From Pseudomonas maioricensis (GTDB lineage Bacteria > Pseudomonadota > Gammaproteobacteria > Pseudomonadales > Pseudomonadaceae): a DNA stretch of 64,000 nucleotides. Both the position numbers and the translations under genes were made by a program. Within the stretch, counting starts at the first letter, position 1. Each line of letters starts with the position of its first letter. Positions 33,974 through 41,738 of this stretch are shown here, one piece after another. Where the stretch lies: positions 149,204 to 213,203 of the forward strand of contig NZ_LOHG01000002.1 of the NCBI RefSeq assembly GCF_022790535.1, in the 5' to 3' direction. A model generated the notes under the pieces. The model had not been told where the DNA came from. It searched no databases and saw nothing but the letters and a program-made list of their open reading frames with translations.

Positions 33974-35088
33974 GGCTGCACCTTCGCGGGCTTCTGCTGT
34001 TCACTGGCGGCGATTTCCACCTGCATGTCCGGGTGCAGCAACTGCCCACCCGCCACCACGACTTTCTCACCCGCCTTCAAACCATCGGTGATGATCACTT
34101 TGGCGGTCAGATAACGGCCGACCGTGACAGCCCTGAGGTTGGCCTTGCCCTGGTCGTCCACCACCCACACCGCTGGCTTGCCCAATTGATCGCCCAAGCC
34201 TTTGGTCAAAGCCGCCCACGGCAGTTCGACGCTGGCTTTGCCCTGTGTGGTCAATGCCCCGCTGACCACCGAGCCAAGGTCCATGCCATCGGGTAATTTC
34301 TCGAGGGCGATTTTGACTTGCACGGTGCCGGTTTCGGCTGACACGGCCGGGGTCACTTCACGGACTCTGCCGATCGTTTTGATTTGCGGGTTATCAAGCA
34401 GCGTCACCACCACCGGCTCATCACCGGACGCCTGGGCGAACAGTGACTCATAGACGTTGAACACCGCGTCACGCTCACCATCCCGGGCAAGGCCGAAAAT
34501 CGGCACGGTAGCCTGGACCACTTGCCCAACTTCCGCCTGACGCTCAGTAATCACACCCGGTGCATCAGCCACCAGCGCGGTGTAGCTCAATTGCTCACGG
34601 GCATTCGCCAACTGAGCCTGCGCCGCGTTGAGCGCGCTCTGGCTACTGCGTAATGCGGCCTGCGCGGAATCGTACTCGCTGCGGCTGGTGTAACCCTTGG
34701 GCAGCAGTTTTTCCTGTCGCACAAATGCTGCTCGGGTTTGCGTCACACGGGCCTGTTCTGCGGCGACAGCGGCCACGGCGGAATCGACGTTGGTCTGCAA
34801 GTCTTTGGGATCAAGCCGGGCGAGCACTTGCCTGGCCGTGACTCGATCACCCACATCAACCGTGCGCTGAATAATCTTGCCGCCCACGCGGAATGACAGC
34901 TGAGTCTGCACCCGGGCCTGAACGTCACCGGTCAATGCGACCTGAGCGGCGTAATCAGCGGATGCGACTTCTTGCACATAGACTCTTGGCAGGTTGGCGT
35001 CAGCAGGTTTTTCCTCGCCGCAGCCGGTCAGAATCGCCAGCGACAACGTCAGGCCAAACAACGCCAATCTTGGGGGGAAAGCGGGCAT
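33970..35088 (-). CDS. triA: RND membrane fusion protein, TriA type
   Basis: A 372-aa periplasmic adaptor with a lipobox (LSLAILTGCGEE, Cys at about 23). The lipoyl/barrel-sandwich motif is TQLSFRVGGKIIQRTVDVGDRVTARQVLARLDPKD, the hairpin lies at about 100-165, and YTALVADAPGVITERQAEVGQVV is the second half. First gene of the triABC-like operon, with AAGGAG before ATG 35088. Two different adaptors with one RND pump is characteristic of TriABC. The 305-base gap upstream (35089-35393) contains a BIME and presumably the promoter; no regulator gene is adjacent. Confidence 0.88.
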   Translation of the reverse strand: MPAFPPRLALFGLTLSLAILTGCGEEKPADANLPRVYVQEVASADYAAQVALTGDVQARVQTQLSFRVGGKIIQRTVDVGDRVTARQVLARLDPKDLQTNVDSAVAAVAAEQARVTQTRAAFVRQEKLLPKGYTSRSEYDSAQAALRSSQSALNAAQAQLANAREQLSYTALVADAPGVITERQAEVGQVVQATVPIFGLARDGERDAVFNVYESLFAQASGDEPVVVTLLDNPQIKTIGRVREVTPAVSAETGTVQVKIALEKLPDGMDLGSVVSGALTTQGKASVELPWAALTKGLGDQLGKPAVWVVDDQGKANLRAVTVGRYLTAKVIITDGLKAGEKVVVAGGQLLHPDMQVEIAASEQQKPAKVQP

Positions 35089-35214
35089 GCAGACTCCTTA
35101 TGCGGATGCCGTGCGCGTGCCTCGCTGTAAACAGTGGGTGGCGCCGTGACTATGCGACTCTAAGCGTAGATCAGGGTTCCTTGAGGTGCGTTATTGGTTG
35201 CAAATGCGGGGGAC

Positions 35215-35304
35215 TGTTGGAGCGAGGCTTGCCCGCGATAAGGCCGCCGCGGTTTTCAGTCATACCGCGTTATCGTCCATCGCGGGCAAGCCCAGCTCCC
35301 ACAG
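35215..35304. repeat. BIME between triA and the AAA ATPase gene
   Basis: Facing REP units TTGGAGCGAGGCTTGCCCGC and CGGGCAAGCCCAGCTCCCAC with a spacer of about 45 bases. Confidence 0.85.
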
Positions 35305-35393
35305 TAATCCAGGCAATTTCGCACAATTGCAGGTCCATCATTCACCAAGCGATCTGGTTAAACTCCCTTCTTCTCACCGGCAAGGAAGCAACC

Positions 35394-36554
35394 ATGCTCA
35401 AAACCCTCGCGGTCGCCAATTACCGGTCGATCAACAACCTGGTCGTGCCGCTTGAGCGTCTTAATGTCATCACCGGGCCCAATGGCAGCGGCAAGTCCAA
35501 TCTGTATCGCTCATTGAGGTTGCTAGGCGAAACAGCTCAGGGAGGGGTCATCAACGCGCTGGCTCGTGAAGGCGGGCTGGACTCAACGTTCTGGGCCGGG
35601 CCGGAGAAAATCAGCCGGGCCATGCTTGCGGGCGAGGTCGAGGTGCGGGGTGGGCCGCGGCAAAAAGTCAAACGCTTGCGTCTCGGTTTTGCCGGTGAGG
35701 ATTTCAGCTACGCCATTTCATTGGGTCTGCCTGACAGCACTCTTACGGCGTTCGCACTGGACCCGGAGATCAAGAAGGAGTGCATCTGGGCAGGGCAGTT
35801 GTATCGACCCGCCAGCCTGTTAGTGCAACGAAGCGGCCCGATGATCCGCGCACGCGATGGCCGCGACTGGGATGTGCTGGCACAACACACACCTGCATTC
35901 GACAGCATGTTCGATCAGGTAGGCAGCATGCGCAGTTGTCCGGAGGTACTACCACTGCGCGAAACCATTCGCGGTTGGCGTTTTTACGATCACTTCCGTA
36001 CCGACTCCGAAGCCCCGGCACGCAGGGCGCAACTGGGTACCTTTACGCCTGTTTTGCATCACGATGGGCGCGACCTGGCCGCAGCGTTGCAAACCATTCT
36101 GGAGATTGGCGACCCAAATGCATTACATGTTGCGATCAACGACGCCTTCCCCGGTGCCAGCCTGAAAATCAATGTTGTGCCTGGCGGGCTATTCGCGGTG
36201 GAGTTTTATCAGGAAGGTTTGTTGCGGCCGCTGTCTGCGTCCGAGCTGTCAGACGGCACATTACGTTATCTGCTGCTGATTGCCGCGCTGCTCACCCCGC
36301 GTCCGCCCACCATGATGGTGCTTAACGAACCGGAAACCAGCCTGCACCCTGATCTGCTGCCCGCGCTGGCCCGTTTGATTATCAAGGCTTCGCAAAGCTG
36401 TCAGGTTTGGGTTGTGTCCCATGCCACACGGTTGATCGCAGCACTGGAACAAAGCCCGGAATGCAATGCGATCGAGCTTGAAAAGGTACTGGGGCAAACC
36501 GGGATTGTCGGGCAAGGGATGCTGGATGCACCGGCGTGGCATTGGCCGGATTGA
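35394..36554 (+). CDS. AAA family ATPase (RecF/SMC-like, AAA_21), orphan
   Basis: A 386-aa soluble ABC-type ATPase. Walker A GPNGSGKS is at 28-35, directly after an N-terminal strand-turn (MLKTLAVANYRSINNLVVPLERLNVI) typical of RecF/SMC-like AAA proteins. The signature-like LRPLSASELSDGTLRYLLL and Walker B MMVLNEPETSLHPDLLPALARLI plus the distal His (VVSHATRLIAALEQ) complete the ATPase. It has no TOPRIM, nuclease or protease domain, and no partner gene adjoins it, unlike OLD or other defence ATPases. ATG 35394 follows AAGGAAGC. It is flanked by BIMEs on both sides. Role unknown. Confidence 0.83.
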   Translation: MLKTLAVANYRSINNLVVPLERLNVITGPNGSGKSNLYRSLRLLGETAQGGVINALAREGGLDSTFWAGPEKISRAMLAGEVEVRGGPRQKVKRLRLGFAGEDFSYAISLGLPDSTLTAFALDPEIKKECIWAGQLYRPASLLVQRSGPMIRARDGRDWDVLAQHTPAFDSMFDQVGSMRSCPEVLPLRETIRGWRFYDHFRTDSEAPARRAQLGTFTPVLHHDGRDLAAALQTILEIGDPNALHVAINDAFPGASLKINVVPGGLFAVEFYQEGLLRPLSASELSDGTLRYLLLIAALLTPRPPTMMVLNEPETSLHPDLLPALARLIIKASQSCQVWVVSHATRLIAALEQSPECNAIELEKVLGQTGIVGQGMLDAPAWHWPD

Positions 36555-36625
36555 GATGGCGGGTCTTGCGGTCTGGATGGCGCAGAACGTGGGGGATAGG
36601 CTTGACGGATCCCTGCGGCGTTCGC

Positions 36626-36802
36626 ATCGTCGGAATGCCGCCCAGACCAAGCTCGGCTCCTACAGAGTGCATGCGTGTCGCGGGATCCGCAGAACCTGTG
36701 GGAGCTGGGCTTGGTCTGGGCGGCATTCCGACGATAAGGCGGGATGCGATAGACCTGATATCGGCGGTGCCTGTATCGCGGGCAAGCCCGGCTCCCACAG
36801 AG
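36626..36802. repeat. BIME cluster with long arms after the AAA ATPase
   Basis: Arms near 36626-36665 (TCGTCGGAATGCCGCCCAGA...) and 36697-36736 (...GGGCGGCATTCCGACGA) are near-perfect inverted copies of about 40 bases. A further REP, TATCGCGGGCAAGCCCGGCT, follows at 36774-36802. Confidence 0.85.
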
Positions 36803-36841
36803 ATAGCGTTTCGGCCTCAGAACTGAGTTGATATGCGGGTT

Positions 36842-37054
36842 TCAGCGGGGTTCGACGCGTTCCAGTGAGCGGTCGAGTTCGGCTTTGGCCATGGCGATCA
36901 GGTGGACGACCGAGAAGGCCAGGTCGCGTTTGGGGCCGTTGAGGGTGTCGCCGGTTTCATAGGCGGTGGCGGCTGCGCAGCGTAGTAGGTCGCTGACGTG
37001 GAGCAGCGATTCTTCGAGGGTTGGCAGCGGTGGATCTGGTGTTAATTTTTTCAT
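36842..37054 (-). CDS. Small DUF6124/DUF3077-like protein (copy 2)
   Basis: A 70-aa soluble helical protein: MKKLTPDPPLPTLEESLLHV, then SDLLRCAAATAYETGDTLNG and FSVVHLIAMAKAELDRSLERVE. It is clearly homologous to the 77-aa protein at 11865-12098 (shared ESL.H.S.LL.CAA.TAYE.GD.L.G and S.LHL..MA...ID.SL.R.E pattern). ATG 37054 has an AAGGA box 7 bases upstream. No operon partner. Its leader of about 266 bases carries the conserved RNA elements. Function unknown; small size and a folded leader suggest a regulatory or adaptor role, which is speculation. Confidence 0.78.
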   Translation of the reverse strand: MKKLTPDPPLPTLEESLLHVSDLLRCAAATAYETGDTLNGPKRDLAFSVVHLIAMAKAELDRSLERVEPR

Positions 37055-37320
37055 CGTTGATTCCTTGTTGAAGGAGCCACCGAATGTTCGCTGCTAAACA
37101 AATAGAAGGTGGCGGCTTTGTCGCGGGTTAGCAGACCGGTGGAATCAACAAGACCGGCGCACCCGAAGATGCCCCACGCAAAGCCGCCATAACGCGGTAC
37201 TTGCGCTGTCAATTCACAAAGCAGGCTGCTAAACCCGATCACTGATGAGTCAGTGACGGACGCAGCCTAGTGTCCGAAATTGGCACGCGCAAGGGCTCAG
37301 GATTTTCTAGGAAACTTCAC
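37055..37320 (-). ncRNA. Structured 5' leader (candidate cis-regulatory RNA), copy 2
   Basis: Minus-strand order: GTGAAGTTTCCTAGA (37320-37306); hairpin TCACTG/CAGTGA (37256-37239); A1 GGGTTTAGCAGCC (37236-37224); helix strand GGCGGCTTTG (37188-37179) pairing perfectly with CAAAGCCGCC (37120-37111); within it the TTCG-looped GCATC/GGTGC hairpin (37172-37159), a CCGGT/ACCGG hairpin (37157-37135) and element B CTGCTAACCC (37134-37125); then A2 GTTTAGCAGC (37099-37090) and the start codon. B can pair with A1 or with A2 across the main helix. Compared with copy 1, paired positions change together. Confidence 0.7.
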
Positions 37321-37400
37321 ACAGAAGAAAGGGAAACGGCCGCAGGAAAGGGCCTTCAAAGGCGGATTTTTCGTGAGGTGAAGTTACAGATCGATAATTT

Positions 37401-37474
37401 CTGTAGGAGCTGCCGAAGGCTGCGAAGAGACCTCGCCAGACACATCGATTCGCAGCCTTCGGCAGCTCCTACAG
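37401..37474. repeat. BIME, GTAGGAGCTGCCGAAGGCTGCGA class
   Basis: Facing CTGTAGGAGCTGCCGAAGGC and GCCTTCGGCAGCTCCTACAG units between the leader and the ABC operon end. Confidence 0.88.
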
Positions 37475-37514
37475 GGATTAGCGCTAGCCGGGGAAAAGTA
37501 CTACCGTCCGGGCA

Positions 37515-38522
37515 TCAGCTACCCGCACCACCATGGGCTTCTTCGAAGAAGTAATCCTTCCAGCTCGCCGCTTTGTTTTTCAGCACGCCCAGTTCTTGCA
37601 GTTTTTCAGCATAAATAAAGGTGCGCTGCGGGGTGATGGTGAAGTCGATTTCCGGATCGGAAACGATCTTCTCTACAAACGGCAGCGCCAGCTTGGATTG
37701 CTCTACGCGGATGTAAGTCTGTGCAGCGGCAGGTTTGTCGGCCTTGATGATTTTTTCGGCTTCAGCCAGTGCGTCGTAGAACGCTTTGTAGGTTTTCGGA
37801 TTTTCGTCGTGGAATTTCTCGGTGGTGTACAGCACGTTGAACGTCGCCTGACCGCCCAGCACGTCGTAAGAACTCAGCACTTTATGCACGTTCTTGTTTT
37901 CCAGCGCCTGATACTGGAACGGCGGGCTGGAGAAGTGCGAATTTATTTCGGAGCCGCCCGAGATCAACGCAGAGGTCGCGTCCGGGTGCGGCAGGCTCAC
38001 CGAGATGTTGTCGAATTTCTTGAAGTTCTCGTTACCGAACTCTTTGGCAGTTTCGATCTGCAAGGTGCGCGACTGGAAACCCACGCCTGCAGCCGGCACG
38101 GCGATGCGGTCTTTGTCAGTGAAGTCTTTGAGGGTCTTCACGTTCGGGTTGTTGGTCAGCAGGTAGTTAGGCATCGAACCCAACGACGCGATGGCTTTGA
38201 CGTTCTGCTTGCCCTTGGTGCGGTCCCAGATGGTCAGCATTGGCGGTACGCCTGCGGACACCACGTCTAGCGCGCCAGCCAACAGCGCTTCGTTCATGGC
38301 GGTTGCGCCAGAGATGCTGTTCCAGTCGACCTTGATGTCGAGGCCCTGCTCTTTACCGTGCTTTTCGATCAGTTTTTGATCACGGACCACGTCCAGGATC
38401 AGGTAACCGATACCGAATTGCTGGGCGATGCTGATCTTGCCTTCGGCTTGTGCGCCGCTGCTGAGCAGACCGATGGTTGCAGCGAGCGCAATGATGGCTG
38501 AGCGCTTGAAAGGAATTGCCAT
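37515..38522 (-). CDS. ABC transporter substrate-binding protein, taurine/sulfonate type
   Basis: A 335-aa periplasmic binding protein of the TauA/SsuA/NrtA group. Signal peptide residues 1-27 (SGAQA-E). The mature part KISIAQQFGIGYLILDVVRDQKLIEKHGKEQGLDIKV and the SGATAMNEALLAGALDVVSAGVPPML segment fit aliphatic sulfonate/taurine-type binders. ATG 38522 with GAGG upstream is preferred over the GTG four codons earlier. Encoded last in the minus-strand set dioxygenase–ATPase–permease–binding protein, resembling the remembered P. aeruginosa PA2307-PA2310 cluster. Ligand not certain. Confidence 0.85.
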   Translation of the reverse strand: MAIPFKRSAIIALAATIGLLSSGAQAEGKISIAQQFGIGYLILDVVRDQKLIEKHGKEQGLDIKVDWNSISGATAMNEALLAGALDVVSAGVPPMLTIWDRTKGKQNVKAIASLGSMPNYLLTNNPNVKTLKDFTDKDRIAVPAAGVGFQSRTLQIETAKEFGNENFKKFDNISVSLPHPDATSALISGGSEINSHFSSPPFQYQALENKNVHKVLSSYDVLGGQATFNVLYTTEKFHDENPKTYKAFYDALAEAEKIIKADKPAAAQTYIRVEQSKLALPFVEKIVSDPEIDFTITPQRTFIYAEKLQELGVLKNKAASWKDYFFEEAHGGAGS

Positions 38523-38558
38523 TTGAAACCTCACGAGAGTTCGAATGCTGCTTATGTC

Positions 38559-38646
38559 TGTGGGAGCAGAGCTTGCTCGCGATAAGGTTTCGGTGGTCTA
38601 CCTGCAAACCGAGGTGCCCTTATCGCGAGCAAGCTCTGCTCCCACA
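38559..38646. repeat. BIME, GTGGGAGCAGAGCTTGCTCGCGA class
   Basis: Facing units TGTGGGAGCAGAGCTTGCTC and GAGCAAGCTCTGCTCCCACA between permease and binding-protein genes. Confidence 0.87.
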
Positions 38647-38669
38647 AGGTTTGAGTGTTTTCAGTTAAA

Positions 38670-39524
38670 TCAGCGCTGCATACCCCAGCGCTTGACGGTC
38701 AGGCGCTCGACGTTGGCGAACAGCAGGTTTTCCACCAGCAGGCCGATCAGGATGACGGCAGCCAAACCAGCAAAAACTTTGTCGGTGTACAGCTCGTTAC
38801 GGTTCTGGAAGATGTACCAGCCCAGACCACCCTTACCGGACGATGCGCCGAAGACCAGTTCGGCCGCGATCAGGGTCCGCCAGGCAAACGCCCAGCCGAT
38901 TTTCAAACCCGCCAGAATCGACGGCAGCGCCGCAGGGATCAGGATGTGCCAGACAAAGCGCAAGCCTTTGAGGCCGTAGTTGCGACCGGCCATGCGCTGG
39001 GTCTCGGAGACGCCGAGGAAACCCGCATAGGTATTGAGCGCCAACGCCCACAGCACCGAGTGCACCAATACAAAAATCAGGCTGTTCTGACCCAGACCAA
39101 ACCACAGCAGCGCCAGTGGCAACAGCGCAATGGCAGGCAATGGGTTAAACATCGCAGTCAGGGTGCCGAGCAGGTCACGACCCAACTGCGTGGATACCGC
39201 CAGAGTTGTCAGTGCAAAGGCCAGGACGATGCCAATCAGGTAGCCCTGGATCAACACGGTCAGGGAAATCCACACCTTGCTGATCAACTCACCCGACAGA
39301 ATGCCGTCGTAAAAAGCAGCAGCAGTCTGCAGAAAGCTGGGCAGCAACAGGTCGTTGTTCTGAATCCGCGCGGCGACTTCCCAGAGGATGGCCAGCACGA
39401 TCAGGATCACGGTTTTACGGACCCAGCTCACTTGCCAGATGCGTTGCGCCAGCGGGATGTCACGGGCCAGGTCTTCCTGAGTGAAAGGCTCCAGCGTGAC
39501 TTCGTATTCTTGACGGATGTTCAT
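38670..39524 (-). CDS. ABC transporter permease, taurine/sulfonate type
   Basis: A 284-aa inner-membrane permease of the SsuC/TauC family with about six hydrophobic segments and the coupling loop RMAGRNYGLKGLRFVWHILIPAALPSILAGLKIGWAFAWRTLIAAELVFG. The N-terminal 40 residues (TLEPFTQEDLARDIPLAQRIWQ) are a cytoplasmic extension. It lies between ATPase and binding-protein genes, each boundary interrupted by a BIME, which may tune relative mRNA levels. ATG 39524 has only a weak purine-rich box. Confidence 0.88.
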   Translation of the reverse strand: MNIRQEYEVTLEPFTQEDLARDIPLAQRIWQVSWVRKTVILIVLAILWEVAARIQNNDLLLPSFLQTAAAFYDGILSGELISKVWISLTVLIQGYLIGIVLAFALTTLAVSTQLGRDLLGTLTAMFNPLPAIALLPLALLWFGLGQNSLIFVLVHSVLWALALNTYAGFLGVSETQRMAGRNYGLKGLRFVWHILIPAALPSILAGLKIGWAFAWRTLIAAELVFGASSGKGGLGWYIFQNRNELYTDKVFAGLAAVILIGLLVENLLFANVERLTVKRWGMQR

Positions 39525-39542
39525 GGTGTGTTCTCTCTGACT

Positions 39543-39619
39543 CCCTGTAGGAGCTGCCGAAGGCTGCGATGCAATGTGTCAGGTACACCGCTTCGCAGCC
39601 TTCGGCAGCTCCTACAGGG
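39543..39619. repeat. BIME, GTAGGAGCTGCCGAAGGCTGCGA class
   Basis: Facing units CCCTGTAGGAGCTGCCGAAG and CTTCGGCAGCTCCTACAGGG in the ATPase-permease gap. Confidence 0.88.
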
Positions 39620-39630
39620 GATCTGCAAAT

Positions 39631-40509
39631 TTAATAAGCGATCCGGATGTCCTGGAAGTTCAGTTCGCGGTCGACCGCCTGTTCTTCGCCTTCATCAAAC
39701 AGCAGCCGGTGAATGCGCTGGGCGGTGTGTTGGAAACCGACGCCGCCAAGGCTTTTCAGGTCGTATTGATGGCTGTTGATTTCAGCGCGAACGCGGCCCG
39801 GATGCGGCGACAGCAACAGGATGCGATTACCGACCACCAGCGCTTCTTCAATGGAGTGCGTGACGAACAGCAGGGTGAAGCGCACCTCTTCCCACAGTTC
39901 CAGCAGCTCTTCCTGCATCTTGCGACGGGTCAAAGCGTCGAGAGCAGCGAACGGTTCGTCCATGAGCAGGATTTTTGGTTGCATTGCCAAGGCGCGGGCA
40001 ATCGCCACACGGGCTTTCATGCCGCCGGACAAGGTGTGCGGGTAGGCATCGGCGAACGCGCTCAAACCGACTTTCGCCAAGTAGTAATGCGCGCGTTCCA
40101 GTGCTTCCTTGCGCTTTAAAGTACGCGAGGCCAACAGCGGGAAAATCACGTTTTCGATAACGGTTTTCCAGGGCGGCAATTGGTCGAACTCCTGGAACAC
40201 GACGATACGGTCCGGGCCTGGCTCATGGACTTCAGTGCCCGCCAGACGGATCTGCCCTTCGCTAGGCTTGATGAAACCCGCCACAGCCTTGAGCAAGGTG
40301 GATTTGCCGCACCCCGAAGGGCCGAGCAGCACGAAACGATCCGCCGGATCGACTTCAAAACTGACTTGATGGGTGGCCCGCACCACACGCTCGGGCGTGC
40401 GGTATTCGAGGCTTACGTTCTGGACTTGCAGCAGGGCTTCAGCAGCGGGCTGATCGACCTGTTGCGCAATCGAGTTTGCGCTAGCCGTGTGGCTTTGCAG
40501 AACAGTCAT
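39631..40509 (-). CDS. ABC transporter ATP-binding protein, taurine/sulfonate type
   Basis: A 292-aa ATPase of the SsuB/TauB/NrtD group. Walker A GPSGCGKST, Q-loop VFQEFDQLPPWKTV (typical sulfonate/nitrate ATPase wording), signature LSGGMKARVAIARAL, Walker B ILLMDEPFAALDALTR and H-loop VTHSIEEAL. ATG 40509 has GGGAGC five bases upstream. The stop lies 12 bases from a BIME. It energises import of a sulfonate-like compound for the adjacent dioxygenase. Confidence 0.9.
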   Translation of the reverse strand: MTVLQSHTASANSIAQQVDQPAAEALLQVQNVSLEYRTPERVVRATHQVSFEVDPADRFVLLGPSGCGKSTLLKAVAGFIKPSEGQIRLAGTEVHEPGPDRIVVFQEFDQLPPWKTVIENVIFPLLASRTLKRKEALERAHYYLAKVGLSAFADAYPHTLSGGMKARVAIARALAMQPKILLMDEPFAALDALTRRKMQEELLELWEEVRFTLLFVTHSIEEALVVGNRILLLSPHPGRVRAEINSHQYDLKSLGGVGFQHTAQRIHRLLFDEGEEQAVDRELNFQDIRIAY

Positions 40510-40524
40510 TAAAAGCTCCCGGTA

Positions 40525-41421
40525 TTAAAACGGCGCATCGCCCTGGATGGTCGTGCGATGCAGGCGGCGACGCAGATGGTCAGGCGTCCCGCCCGCCAAG
40601 TGGATCAGCGAGCGGTTGTCCCAGAAGACCATGTCGTTGGGTGCCCACTTGTGGCGGTACACCGCCTCAGGACGAACGCTGTGCGCGTACAGTTCGTTGA
40701 GAATCTGCTGACTCTCGTCTTCCGGCAGCCCGACGATATGCGTGGTGAAGCCTTCACTGACAAACAGTGCTTTGCGACCGTTTTCAGGGTGCGTGCGCAC
40801 GATCGGATGGCTGACCACAACCACTTGCGCCAGTTGCTCGGGGGTCAGGGTTGGCCGCCAGTTTTGCGCGTTGTGCCCGTCGCGGTAGCGCGAGGTATAG
40901 CTGTGCACGGCAGAACGGCCTTCAACGGCTTTGCGCAGATGCTCCGGCAGGGTGTCCCAGGCCTGGTGCATGTCCGCGAACAAGGTGTCTCCGCCTTCGC
41001 TTGGCAATTCCTGCGCGTAGAGCATCGAGCCCAGGCTCGGCTGTTCTTTGTAGGAAAGATCGGAGTGCCAATACTTACCCGCGTCACCCAGACCCAGCGG
41101 TTGACCGTTTTCCACAATGTTGGAAACGATGAGGATTTCCGGGTGGTTGGCCAGCAGGAACTGCTTGAGCACGTGGATCTGCAGCACGCCAAAACGACGG
41201 CTGAAATCGATCTGCTGTTGCGGGGTGATCTGTTGATCGCGGAACACCACAACGTGGTAATCCAGATGCGCGCGGTGTACGCGAGCGAAGTCGACGTCAT
41301 TCAGCGGTCGGGACAGGTCGAGCCCAACGATTTCAGCGCCCACTTTCTCGGCAAAAGGACGTACCTCAAACTGTTGAGGTGCAGCTTGAACGGGTGATGA
41401 CGCGAGAGAGGCTGCTGACAT
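40525..41421 (-). CDS. TauD/TfdA family 2-oxoglutarate-dependent dioxygenase
   Basis: A 298-aa Fe(II)/2-oxoglutarate enzyme that releases sulfite from taurine or related sulfonates, or cleaves alkyl sulfates in the AtsK branch. The facial triad is visible as H119-S-D121 in KYWHSDLSY with the distal His near RSLIHLAGG. The 2-oxoglutarate-binding Arg lies in the C-terminal RRRLHRTTIQGD. ATG 41421 was chosen for its GGAG box; the in-frame ATG at 41457 adds 12 unlikely residues. First gene of the minus-strand import/oxidation operon. Exact substrate unknown. Confidence 0.88.
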   Translation of the reverse strand: MSAASLASSPVQAAPQQFEVRPFAEKVGAEIVGLDLSRPLNDVDFARVHRAHLDYHVVVFRDQQITPQQQIDFSRRFGVLQIHVLKQFLLANHPEILIVSNIVENGQPLGLGDAGKYWHSDLSYKEQPSLGSMLYAQELPSEGGDTLFADMHQAWDTLPEHLRKAVEGRSAVHSYTSRYRDGHNAQNWRPTLTPEQLAQVVVVSHPIVRTHPENGRKALFVSEGFTTHIVGLPEDESQQILNELYAHSVRPEAVYRHKWAPNDMVFWDNRSLIHLAGGTPDHLRRRLHRTTIQGDAPF

Positions 41422-41558
41422 GGCTCGGACTCCAGAAGACTGGTGGTAATGAGCCACGACTTTATAGGTATAAGAATCTAAATTTAAATATCTTTATTGC
41501 ATATGAATAGTCCGGATTGAGCTAGGGATAATTGAGACGCCGGGTTTGGCGCCAATAC

Positions 41559-41650
41559 CTGTGGGAGCGGTGCTTGCCCGCGATAAGGCTGAACGCGGTA
41601 GACCTGATATCTGCGGTGCCTTTATCGCGGGCAAGCCTCGCTCCCACAGG
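41559..41650. repeat. BIME, GTGGGAGCGGTGCTTGCCCGCGA class
   Basis: Facing units upstream of the dioxygenase. The 317-base gap 41422-41738 otherwise holds the metQ terminator and no gene; the AT-rich stretch at 41460-41510 probably contains the dioxygenase promoter. Confidence 0.87.
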
Positions 41651-41680
41651 GATTTGTGCCCGGCGCGATAACCCACACAC

Positions 41681-41713
41681 AAAAACGCCGACGCTGTAGC
41701 CAGCGTCGGCGTT
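41681..41713 (-). terminator. Terminator of the second metQ gene
   Basis: A 12-bp stem: on the minus strand ACGCCGACGCTG, loop GCTA, CAGCGTCGGCGT, then a T run. It lies 26 bases past the metQ stop. Confidence 0.93.
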
Positions 41714-41738
41714 GGGTATTACGTATTCAACTCAGCAA

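Noticed and set aside
37281..37300. Sigma-54 -24/-12 promoter (TGGCACG match) upstream of the DUF gene
   Set aside because: The TTGC part at the right spacing is absent. Other TGGCAC hits in the window, including one near 29300 within the RAYT gene, also lack a proper -12 element.
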